64,000 nucleotides of DNA from Dictyobacter formicarum (GTDB lineage Bacteria; Chloroflexota; Ktedonobacteria; Ktedonobacterales; Ktedonobacteraceae), in NCBI RefSeq assembly GCF_016587435.1, contig NZ_BNJJ01000012.1, positions 62,001-126,000 on the forward strand, given 5' to 3'. The notes under the pieces are model-generated. The model did not search any database, was not told the DNA's origin, and saw nothing but the letters and a program-made list of their open reading frames with translations. How positions within the stretch are numbered: the stretch's first letter is position 1; each line of letters starts with the position of its first letter. Of this stretch, positions 43,701 through 51,001 are shown one piece after another. A program made the translations under genes and the position numbers.

Positions 43701-45106
43701 AGATTCAGGGCCATGGCCCAGCGTTCCAAATCACGCTCACGTGTAAAAAAGTGGAGTGCCTGCTCAACATCGGCTAGCGATAGCAAAAGCTGCGAGATAG
43801 GCAGGTCAGTTCTACGATACACCCTGATCTGGGCACGACCGATGAGCGCATAGTTCCATTCCTCAATATTGAGCTCGGGATCAAGCAGAGAAAACGCCAC
43901 CTCAAACCTGGTCAGCAGCTCCTCGCGATTGAAATCATCATCCAGATAACCCAGTGCATAAAAACTGCGCAGCATCTGTGCCTGTATCCACTGCACTGGC
44001 GCTTCTTCCACTGAGAACGTCGGCTCCGCTGGCACAGGCACAGGTTCCTGATCCGCATTCAAGAGGGGCAAAGCCGCGCGGATATTCTGGATGGCAGCCC
44101 AGAATTGAGGCTGCCTGGTCCGGTCAATGCGTGGCAATAAAGCATCTATCCTGGCTTGAATGGCCGTTTTGCCCTCAGCATTCACCGCCATATTCCCTTT
44201 TCCAATTGCAGAGAAATCCATCCAGCGCATCATTTCAACTAACAAGTCACTATACAGCTCGCGCGTCTCGGCATCCATAGGTTGTGCGTTGGGACCGCTC
44301 AGACTATTCAGCATCTCCTTGAGCATAGGATCATCGGGGTGTAAACCTGCCATACCCGGGAACAGGGTCAGGCGACCATCTGGTGAAAGTTGCTGCTCGT
44401 CTATTACTGGCAATTGCTGCTCCTGCGGTGGCCATATACCCTGGCGAGCGTCCAGCAGAAGTTGCAGAAGATAGGCATTGTAAGCATTGACATGGGTTGT
44501 CCCGCTACCAAATCTAGCGATAGCACGATATAGAGCGGCAACAACCATCGGCGATAAGAATAGAGCTTGCTGCTCCTGGAGGACCTGGCGCACAGTGCCA
44601 TTCAGATGAGCCAGAAGAAGATCGCGCAAAGCTTGCCCAGCAGTATCCTGAGCCTGTAAAAAACGCTGCCAGGCCGCCTCAAATCCATACTCTAAACTAT
44701 CCTGCAATAATTCCCGGTACATATCCACATGCTCGGCAATATCTGGATGATTATTCTGACGCAGAGAAGCACTGAGGGCAGCCAGAAACGGCTGGCAACT
44801 GGGAATCAACAAATGTGCTTGATTAGTCTCAATCAAGGCACGCACTTCTTCCCAGGAATTGGCAAGCAACAAAGTATCAAAAATGCGGAACAATACCTGC
44901 GCATAATCCTGGGCCGCCTGTTCCTCCTCACTCAACACAGGTGCTTCCTCGGTTGCATTTAGTTGTGGTTCAGGCTGTGCCTGCTCTTTCTGCTCGGGAG
45001 CCGCATTTGAGATCAGTGGTTGATCACAAAGAGGACACTGCTCGCGCCGTGGAGTGTGCACAAACTTATGTCCACAGTGGGTACACTGTATGATTGCCAT
45101 AGACAC
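40715..45106 (-). CDS. Zinc-ribbon/TPR/CHAT caspase-like protease
   Basis: About 1463 residues. A GTG at 45104-45106 with AAGGA eight bases upstream is the likely start (an ATG two codons later is also possible); the long extension to 45334 overlaps the Hsp70 gene. An N-terminal zinc ribbon (CTHCGHKF..CPLC) is followed by about 1000 residues of TPR-like helices, then a CHAT domain with the His in HLALHGEYVPYD (about residue 1274) and the Cys in LLVLSACETSVID (about 1325), the catalytic dyad of the clan. The C-terminal tail ends after LTPAQALAQAQRWLRE. CHAT proteases are effectors in several bacterial immunity systems. Last gene of a four-gene leftward unit with zinc-ribbon, membrane and Hsp70 proteins, 13 bp after the Hsp70 stop. 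Confidence 0.85.
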   Translation of the reverse strand: MSMAIIQCTHCGHKFVHTPRREQCPLCDQPLISNAAPEQKEQAQPEPQLNATEEAPVLSEEEQAAQDYAQVLFRIFDTLLLANSWEEVRALIETNQAHLLIPSCQPFLAALSASLRQNNHPDIAEHVDMYRELLQDSLEYGFEAAWQRFLQAQDTAGQALRDLLLAHLNGTVRQVLQEQQALFLSPMVVAALYRAIARFGSGTTHVNAYNAYLLQLLLDARQGIWPPQEQQLPVIDEQQLSPDGRLTLFPGMAGLHPDDPMLKEMLNSLSGPNAQPMDAETRELYSDLLVEMMRWMDFSAIGKGNMAVNAEGKTAIQARIDALLPRIDRTRQPQFWAAIQNIRAALPLLNADQEPVPVPAEPTFSVEEAPVQWIQAQMLRSFYALGYLDDDFNREELLTRFEVAFSLLDPELNIEEWNYALIGRAQIRVYRRTDLPISQLLLSLADVEQALHFFTRERDLERWAMALNLRCWICAELEQLTGDGATYNSQVIADTSQVIASCQETQIASFLYYDALLARGMAYTMQVAHNQTYSLELALTDLNMVLQQDELCQPLTERWATVQEALGTVYYYAQDGGRARALQQAIAYFNEALRVFTPERNRLQWAQITFLRAMAYSDYAEGSVLRNKERALQDMLRVVDDFSLEIAPTRWAFLHANLGNLYLTRLIGKHSENCEQAIEHYGQALTILKPETSPIIWSMVLVGRGTAYRQLAVPATDDRYAYMISPLEMLKRAFQQPGEGNIVQDMAQIFPRYLKNIQLALRDFDEALTVLSPTAHPREWSYACRERATTNTLYNVWHQFTGNWKGDLADLDAVLAIYEQQHLRFDWAVTLNNRALFYLTQLQAGQSSAAQLALHDTAAALTVFTRLVYPREYRNLYALRAQIFSCLGQWEQAHAALLVVRDVLRTTLLNAPSGSDQFEELAEVAAHDIYVYAAQVLVRLDRYAEAVVALEEGRAQQLRLQLALDMITSTRSTEDEAAQQRRQAFISVRERWRTCQQALNLDIQQGTLSQEELDIAARQLEGIWVELMSAAQIIRQHDDPSFMQPVPILQDITGAVATPDEALIYLVSGIFQADHGGMALIVSNPPGQEPCIQHLDLPHLSLETISAMFDPDPTAKTVLKIDAIIQTLGAAGLTALTHALLSQPHLRRVRLIPYGRLGLLPLPSVRVTLPDRQWSRFGDLFEVTIVPSARAARLSYTHLQSTKEELLVVGNPQPLPAGYQSLPYAEAEAEMIPALARKGGYAIQAVHEILGAQATRQRVLEQLQQAWYAHLALHGEYVPYDPQSSRLIFAGDESMPETECTLTLREALDGRVNLHGLRLLVLSACETSVIDIERVPDEGLGLASGFLQAGVAGVVAALWQVNDRATYLLMTRFAELFLNRSLQLTPAQALAQAQRWLREEASYQILANYKPPLLTFTIQRMSENQQKVLNAIRHHAAKRARTHPSALPYADPRFWAAFVVTGR

Positions 45107-45119
45107 AACACTTGTCCTT

Positions 45120-45632
45120 CTATGAGATTGACACGCCACTGGAGCGCTGTTTGGCAGCTTGATATTGCCTGGCAGAGATAACACGATCCGTCTGAATATC
45201 GACCATAACCTGGCGATCACTCTTGGGCTCACGAGCGGTGATCGACAGGCGACCGTCGCGTTGTAAGGTAAATAAAACCTCAATCGGAGATTGCACAGGT
45301 AGGCGGGGTGGCAGATGCAACCGGACCTTGCCAATATCCTGTCCCTGTGTCAGTTCAAAGACGCGGTATTCAAATTGTGTATTCTCCACAATCTTCATCT
45401 CTACCACTTCTTGATTAGGCACGGTCGTATAAAAGGTCTTCGATTCAGTCACAGGGAGAGCATCATTTATCATGATAATATTTGAGATAATATCTTTTTG
45501 GGTCTCCGCATCGAGTACAATGACCCCAAAACTATGACTGGTCACATTGGAGATAGATAGCTCATTAAATTTCTTGACAGCTTCAACAGGTAATCCATCG
45601 CTCTGTGCCACCTTAGCCTGGGCAACACGCAA
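45120..45632 (-). CDS. Hsp70 C-terminal (substrate-binding) part, split gene
   Basis: 170 codons giving the beta-sandwich substrate-binding domain (VEAVKKFNELSISNVTSHSF, HLPPRLPVQSPIEVLFTLQR, DGRLSITAREP). In the neighbouring paralogue at 49257 the same domain is fused to the ATPase domain. Here an A8 tract (T8 at 45685-45692 on the plus strand) puts it one base out of frame with the ATPase part. Reading seven A instead of eight joins both in frame and adds ..DRQQHPQRSSSVIPEELRVA. No good ribosome site of its own is visible. Confidence 0.75.
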   Translation of the reverse strand: MRVAQAKVAQSDGLPVEAVKKFNELSISNVTSHSFGVIVLDAETQKDIISNIIMINDALPVTESKTFYTTVPNQEVVEMKIVENTQFEYRVFELTQGQDIGKVRLHLPPRLPVQSPIEVLFTLQRDGRLSITAREPKSDRQVMVDIQTDRVISARQYQAAKQRSSGVSIS

Positions 45633-45681
45633 CTCTTCAGGAATAACAGATGACGACCGCTGAGGATGTTGTTGGCGATCC

Positions 45682-46794
45682 CTATTTTTTTTGTGTCAGC
45701 TGCCGGGCCACCTTTTCATCCAGGGAAAGCTTATTGCCATAACAGGCTGCCCCTTTGGCCACAGCCGTATCGGGCTCAAAAGCCCTGACAGGAATATTAA
45801 ATTCCTCAGACAGCCGCGCGGCAACCTGTGGCATGCGCGTCGATCCACCAACCAGAATAATTTGATCATAGTGATCACAGTCGCGCATACGCGCGTTATA
45901 CATCGTCTCGCGCGTCAGCTTGATCGTCTTTTCCAGCAAATAGTCCGTCAGGGCGGCAAACTTTTCACGCGAGAGAGGTACAGTAATAAGCTTTCCCTCA
46001 TGGGCCACGGTCACATTGATATTCAAGCGCAAAGTGAGCGTAATCTTGGCGGTTTCCGCCTTGCTCCAGAGATCCTGCAACGACTCGGGGAAATCGGTAG
46101 GATCAGAACTAGAGCCGGACAGGGTCTGCCACTGCTCCGCCAGATAGACCAGCACCGCCTCATCCCAGTTGCGGCCACCCAGATTGTCATCCCCACCAGT
46201 GGCGACCACGGCGATCTCGCCTGCCTTTACCCTGATGACCGTGGTATCAAAAGTGCCGCCGCCCAGATCGTAAACCAGAAATGTCTTCTCGCCCTGCTCA
46301 TTCTGCAAACCGTATGTGATAGCAGCCGCCGTCGGTTCATTGATGATTTCACGCACCATCAAACCGGCCAGTTCGCCGGCCCGCACCGTCGCATCGCGTT
46401 GCAGAACGCCAAAATATGCGGGACAGGTAATCACGACATCTTTAACAACCACGTGCAGATAGTTCTCAGCATCGTTCACCAGTTTACGCAGAATATACGA
46501 AGAAATCTCTTCAGCCGTATAATCGATGCCTTGATAAGAGAAATGCCAATCGGCCTCCCCCATATGCCGCTTTACCGCCTGAACTACTTGCGTAGGAAAA
46601 AGAACGGCGCTATTCCTGGCCTCCATACCCACGATGCGTTGCGTGCCATCGAAACGCACCACGGAAGGCAAGGTCGTGCCGCCATCCTCCATTGGCACAA
46701 TGACAGGCTTACCATATTGATCAATATAAGAGATACAGGAATAGGTAGTACCCAGATCAATTCCAAAGACAGAAGGTGTATATTCAGCGGTCAT
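45682..46794 (-). CDS. Hsp70 ATPase part, split gene
   Basis: 370 residues: FGIDLGTTYSCISYIDQYGK (phosphate 1), YDLGGGTFDTTVIRV (phosphate 2), REIINEPTAAAITYG, IILVGGSTRMPQVAARLSEE (adenosine). It stops at TAG right after the A8 tract. With the downstream part it would match the 555-residue Hsp70 encoded at 49257, including the absence of the C-terminal helical lid. It may be a frameshifted gene, a sequencing error, or a gene read by transcriptional slippage. It belongs to the leftward unit with the CHAT protease. Confidence 0.8.
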   Translation of the reverse strand: MTAEYTPSVFGIDLGTTYSCISYIDQYGKPVIVPMEDGGTTLPSVVRFDGTQRIVGMEARNSAVLFPTQVVQAVKRHMGEADWHFSYQGIDYTAEEISSYILRKLVNDAENYLHVVVKDVVITCPAYFGVLQRDATVRAGELAGLMVREIINEPTAAAITYGLQNEQGEKTFLVYDLGGGTFDTTVIRVKAGEIAVVATGGDDNLGGRNWDEAVLVYLAEQWQTLSGSSSDPTDFPESLQDLWSKAETAKITLTLRLNINVTVAHEGKLITVPLSREKFAALTDYLLEKTIKLTRETMYNARMRDCDHYDQIILVGGSTRMPQVAARLSEEFNIPVRAFEPDTAVAKGAACYGNKLSLDEKVARQLTQKK

Positions 46795-46847
46795 GCAACT
46801 ACCTCCAGGGACCGATTTTCAAGTTGACAAATAAAAGCAACAGGTTA

Positions 46848-47924
46848 TTACAGGATGTAGAGTAATGCCACCAGCAGCAGAGAGAGTGCAAAGCAGAGCC
46901 AGCCCAGCACCTGCAATGGATATTTTCCGAAGCGGGCATAGCAGGCATGGAAAATCGATGCTAGCCCCAGGCCGGAAAGCGCGCTGATCTGCAACCAGCG
47001 TAATTGGGACAGTGAAAAGAGTGACAACAGCACACCAATGCCGGCCAGGGCAAAGTTCAGCCAGAGCTGGCCATCGGTCGATCTCTGGCCATCTTCAACA
47101 ATAGATTCTAGCTGGGCCACAGTCTCAAAAATATCGTTGGTCGCGTTCCATTGCATCACCCGCTCATAGAATGAGCTATAGCGCTGTGAGCTAATCCGTG
47201 CCTCTTGCTGGCCAGTCCGTTCAATATCTTGTGGCTGTAGCAAGCTGGTAAAATTGTAGATCTGCTGAATCGATAGGCGAACAGCAATGGCTTCACGTGG
47301 CGAAACAATCAGCCAGCCACGCTGCCCGGTCTCGCGATCGAAATGGGTGAAGCGTCCAGGAGCCCAGCCCTGTTCCAGCGCGCTCTCATTCAGCCGCAGG
47401 CGCTGCTGTAGCATATCCAACACCTCCTCAATCGCTCCATCTATACTCTCAATCAGCGCTCTCTTGCGATACTGTTTCTGCTTACGCATACTCTTCACCA
47501 CATCCGCAGGCACCTTTACCTGCGTCTCTTCCAGATGCAAAATAATATAAGCTACTTCTTTTAGCGTCTGGCGCGCATCCTCCAGATAAGCATGTAGTAC
47601 ATCGCAACCTTCCATAAGAGATGTCAGAGGCAGCCACTCATCAGCCGCTTGCGGGTCAGGCATCCATTGGCACCGCGTCACCATCCACAAATTGACAGGT
47701 GTTTGATGGCTCCAGATAGCATCGTGCGCAGGCAGTGCAGGTGTAACTTCGCTACTGCGTTTCCACAGAATATAGAGGGAGAGACCACGTCCCTTTACCC
47801 AGGATTGCTCTAGCTGTGCAGGCGGTAAGTCTGGTGGAAGCAGCGCAGCTATATCACGGGTCGCGTCATGGGTTGCATTATCAATCCGAAACTTGTTTTG
47901 AGGTTGTTTCTTTTTCCTGGCCAT
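46848..47924 (-). CDS. Membrane protein of unknown function in the CHAT/Hsp70 unit
   Basis: 358 residues from ATG 47924, with AAGGCAAGG upstream; the frame is open to 48107 but that part overlaps the zinc-ribbon gene. The soluble N-terminal 280 residues contain a helical, Arg/Lys-rich middle (VKSMRKQKQYRKRALIESID, GAIEEVLDMLQQRL). There are two or three hydrophobic segments at the C terminus (about 290-357). I recognise no family. It lies 53 bp upstream of the split Hsp70 gene in the same orientation. Confidence 0.6.
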   Translation of the reverse strand: MARKKKQPQNKFRIDNATHDATRDIAALLPPDLPPAQLEQSWVKGRGLSLYILWKRSSEVTPALPAHDAIWSHQTPVNLWMVTRCQWMPDPQAADEWLPLTSLMEGCDVLHAYLEDARQTLKEVAYIILHLEETQVKVPADVVKSMRKQKQYRKRALIESIDGAIEEVLDMLQQRLRLNESALEQGWAPGRFTHFDRETGQRGWLIVSPREAIAVRLSIQQIYNFTSLLQPQDIERTGQQEARISSQRYSSFYERVMQWNATNDIFETVAQLESIVEDGQRSTDGQLWLNFALAGIGVLLSLFSLSQLRWLQISALSGLGLASIFHACYARFGKYPLQVLGWLCFALSLLLVALLYIL

Positions 47925-48015
47925 GCACCTTGCCTTTATACATATACTATTTTTGAAAATGAATGGAAGAGTTCTGAAAGAGACATTGAGCAGCAGTCGA
48001 GCTATGCAGAAAATG

Positions 48016-48324
48016 TCATGGCACCAGCTGGTTGCCACAATGCTGGCAAGTAAGCAGAGCTTTTCCACGGCTACGCGGCAGGATGGTAAACTGATGACAA
48101 TTGCCACACTGCACCAGTTCGGCTCCGCAGCTCATACAACGCTGGCCCTTAATACCATTGAGCAGGCTAATGGGTCGATACCCCCGCGTACGCCGGCAAC
48201 GTGGACAACGCAACACATTACCGCTCCCCACGCCCCGCAATCCCTCCTCCTCATCCTCCTCAAGCTGTAAATCATTGATTATCACTCCATCGCGCAGCGT
48301 ATCCAGGTTATCATCCTCAAACAT
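48016..48324 (-). CDS. Small double zinc-ribbon protein
   Basis: 102 residues from ATG 48324, with AGAGGA eight bases upstream. An acidic N terminus (LQLEEDEEEG) is followed by four Cys pairs (CPRC, CMSC, CGNC, CQHC) making two zinc ribbons, ending in CQHCGNQLVP. First gene of the leftward unit. Zinc ribbons also begin the CHAT protease and the GTPase and lie in the middle of the 994-residue protein, so this may be an adaptor for the same assembly. Confidence 0.7.
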   Translation of the reverse strand: MFEDDNLDTLRDGVIINDLQLEEDEEEGLRGVGSGNVLRCPRCRRTRGYRPISLLNGIKGQRCMSCGAELVQCGNCHQFTILPRSRGKALLTCQHCGNQLVP

Positions 48325-48405
48325 GATTTTATTCCTCTCCATGATAGGCGTTTTGCGCATAAAAAGTACTCAATATACGCTTAAAAGAGCAATGTCCATT
48401 TTTAC

Positions 48406-48434
48406 TTGACAGTCTACAATGGTCAGAATATACT
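48406..48434 (+). promoter_or_regulatory. Promoter of the grpE-hsp70 operon
   Basis: Perfect TTGACA (48406-48411), 17-bp spacer, TATACT (48429-48434). No CIRCE-type inverted repeat was seen nearby, so no heat-shock repressor control is evident. Confidence 0.7.
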
Positions 48435-48544
48435 ACAAAAGCATTGGCAATTCAATAATTCAAATTAATCAATCTTTGCCAGCCAAAACCTTAATAGCCT
48501 AAGAAATCAATTTCTTTTCTCAAAAAGATGAATGAGGTTAGTGC

Positions 48545-49183
48545 ATGACGGAAGACCAACAGGCAGCATTGACAGATGAGACGGCCAGCGCCCCAATACA
48601 GGCCGCGCATTCACCAGCTGAGCAAGAAACAACTGCTCCCGGCACAGAACATACAAATACTGATATGCTTGAGCAGACGTTTCAGGGCATGCAACAGCTT
48701 TTGACGGCCATGCAGGGATTAAAACAAGACTTTGAAACGAAAGTCAAATACGATGAGAGCAAAGAGCGTATGATCGATACGCTGCACAGCGAGCTGCAAA
48801 GCTATCGCGAAGGACTCCACTTCAAAATCTTACGCCCCCTCTTGATCGATCTTATTTCACTCTATGACGATATAAATCATATTATTGAGAATACGCAAAA
48901 AACATTTCCTGACCTGGATACAACCATTATTGGAAATATGAAATCTTTCCATGAGAGTGTTGAAGAGATGCTGAGCAACAATGGGGTCGAAGCCTTTCAG
49001 GTACCAGAAGCGACCTTTACCCCCAATAAACAGCGTGCCCTGAGGGCCGTCCCAACTTCCGACGCATCTTTGGACAAACAGATCGCCAGCCGCCTGCGCA
49101 AAGGTTTTAGCTATGAGAACCGCATACTGCGCCCAGAAATAGTAGAAACCTATCGCTATGTCGCGGACCAGCCACAGCAATAA
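48545..49183 (+). CDS. GrpE-like nucleotide-exchange factor
   Basis: 212 residues. A Gln/Thr/Ala-rich disordered N terminus is followed by a long helix (KQDFETKVKYDESKERMIDT, LHSELQSYREGLHFKILRPL) and a C-terminal beta domain (VEAFQVPEATFTPNKQRALR). This is the GrpE fold, but with little of the usual consensus, so it is a dedicated divergent GrpE. First gene of the rightward unit, 73 bp before an Hsp70 gene, its likely client. Confidence 0.75.
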   Translation: MTEDQQAALTDETASAPIQAAHSPAEQETTAPGTEHTNTDMLEQTFQGMQQLLTAMQGLKQDFETKVKYDESKERMIDTLHSELQSYREGLHFKILRPLLIDLISLYDDINHIIENTQKTFPDLDTTIIGNMKSFHESVEEMLSNNGVEAFQVPEATFTPNKQRALRAVPTSDASLDKQIASRLRKGFSYENRILRPEIVETYRYVADQPQQ

Positions 49184-49256
49184 TGTATAAACGGGGGCGC
49201 TAATATCTACTTCCCGGTCCCTATTTCATTATTATTCTCGTGAGGAGATATATCCA

Positions 49257-50924
49257 GTGAGCGATCAAACAGTAACGACAGTATTTGGCATAGATCTTGG
49301 CACAACTTACTCTTGCATCGCCTATGTCGATGAATTTGGTAAGCCGGTCGTTATCCCGAACCTCGAAGGTGACTCAACCACGCCTTCCGTTGTGCAATTT
49401 GAAGGCGATAACCGCATAGTCGGTAAAGAAGCCAAGAATAGTGCCGTCATGAATCCAACCGAGGCATGCGAATTGGTTAAGCGCCATATGGGAGAGAGTG
49501 ACTGGCGCTTCCATTACAACGGCACCGATTATACGGCCGAGGAGATCTCTTCGTATATCTTGCGCAAACTGGCTGACGATGCCGAGCAGGCGACCAGCAT
49601 CCCTGTCAAAGACGTGGTTATCACCTGTCCTGCTTATTTTGGTATTGCCGAACGAGATGCCACCAAAAAGGCCGGTGATATTGCCGGCTTCAATGTACGT
49701 GAAATCATCAACGAGCCAACTGCCGCCGCCGTAATGTATGGATTGCAAAATGAGCAGGATCAACTGGTGCTGGTCTATGATCTGGGCGGTGGCACCTTCG
49801 ATATTACTGTCATCGAAATTCAAGGGGGCGCCATTACTGTCGTAGCCACCGGTGGCGACCACACGCTGGGTGGACGCAACTGGGACGAGGCTGTGGTCCG
49901 CTACGTGGCCGATCAATGGATGAAAGAGGCAGACTCTAACGATGATCCGGCCGACACCGAAGAGACGCTACAGGATCTATGGATTCGTGTAGAAAGCGCC
50001 AAACATTCTCTCACCGCGCGCAAGGAAACGACGGTCGTTGTTTCCCATAACGGCAAACGCATTGGTATCCCTCTGACTCGTGAAAAATTTGATGAGCTGA
50101 CCATGCCTCTACTGGAACAGACCATCAACTACACCAACGCAACCATCGAAGCGGCCAGGAGCCGGGGCTATAGCAAATTTGATCAGATCCTGCTGGTGGG
50201 TGGCTCAACCAAGATGCCCCAGGTCAGTGAGCGCCTCAAACAAGAATATAATGTTCCCCTCAAAGTATTTGATCCCGACCAGGCCGTGGCTAAAGGCGCC
50301 GCCGTTTATGGTCGCAAGTTAGCAATCGACGAGAAAATCATTCATAAAATCGCCGAGCTGACCGGTAAAACCGAAGAAAAAATCGACCTGGACGCTGTTT
50401 CCCCAACCGTCAAAGAGCAGGCACAACAGGAAGTGGCAGAGGATAGCGGACTGAAATTGCACGCCGTCAAAAAATACAATGATATGTCCGTTACAAACGT
50501 GGCCAGCCATAGCTTTGGTATTATCGCCTTCGATCCCAACACCCAGCAGGATATTATTTCAAACCTGGTCCTGGTCAACGATCCGTTGCCATTCACCAAA
50601 GTTAGTAAATTCTATACGCAGGAGGCCGAGCAAGAAACAGCTGAACTGCAGGTGATGGAAAATAGTGTCGCCGAAAAAACGCTGAGAGATGTGACGCTGG
50701 GTCAGGAGATCGGCAACGCCGTGCTTCATCTACCGCCGCGCCTGCCTGAGAGCGCTCCTATCGAGGTCACCTTTAATCTCAATCGCGAAGGACGCCTGCA
50801 TATCATTGGCCGTGAGCCCAGCAGCCAACAATCGATCGAGATCGAGATTCAAACGATCCGTGGCATCTCTGAAGAGGAAACAGAAGCAGCTCGCAAGCGC
50901 TCAAACAAACTGGTCATCTCTTGA
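49257..50924 (+). CDS. DnaK-like Hsp70 without the helical lid
   Basis: 555 residues from GTG 49257, with GAGGAGA upstream. All ATPase motifs are present (FGIDLGTTYSCIAYVDEFGK, VYDLGGGTFDITVIE, REIINEPTAAAVMYG, LLVGGSTKMPQVSERL), as is the substrate-binding beta domain. It ends at about the start of the usual C-terminal lid, so it is about 80 residues shorter than DnaK and lacks a DnaK-like tail. It lies between GrpE-like and J-like genes: a self-contained chaperone set. Closest relative in the window: the split Hsp70 at 45120-46794. Confidence 0.9.
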   Translation: MSDQTVTTVFGIDLGTTYSCIAYVDEFGKPVVIPNLEGDSTTPSVVQFEGDNRIVGKEAKNSAVMNPTEACELVKRHMGESDWRFHYNGTDYTAEEISSYILRKLADDAEQATSIPVKDVVITCPAYFGIAERDATKKAGDIAGFNVREIINEPTAAAVMYGLQNEQDQLVLVYDLGGGTFDITVIEIQGGAITVVATGGDHTLGGRNWDEAVVRYVADQWMKEADSNDDPADTEETLQDLWIRVESAKHSLTARKETTVVVSHNGKRIGIPLTREKFDELTMPLLEQTINYTNATIEAARSRGYSKFDQILLVGGSTKMPQVSERLKQEYNVPLKVFDPDQAVAKGAAVYGRKLAIDEKIIHKIAELTGKTEEKIDLDAVSPTVKEQAQQEVAEDSGLKLHAVKKYNDMSVTNVASHSFGIIAFDPNTQQDIISNLVLVNDPLPFTKVSKFYTQEAEQETAELQVMENSVAEKTLRDVTLGQEIGNAVLHLPPRLPESAPIEVTFNLNREGRLHIIGREPSSQQSIEIEIQTIRGISEEETEAARKRSNKLVIS

Positions 50925-51001
50925 TCTTCAGCTTTCATGACGGAGATCAGTGTATTCCAACCAGACAGAGTTAATGTTGAGGAAAACAGGGTAGCGAAAA
51001 G

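Noticed and set aside
45691..46827. 378-codon plus-strand frame opposite the split Hsp70
   Set aside because: The minus frame encodes clear Hsp70 ATPase motifs; the plus frame has no domain.
48325..48544. CIRCE/HrcA heat-shock operator at the grpE-hsp70 operon
   Set aside because: No TTAGCACTC-N9-GAGTGCTAA-like inverted repeat in the intergenic region.
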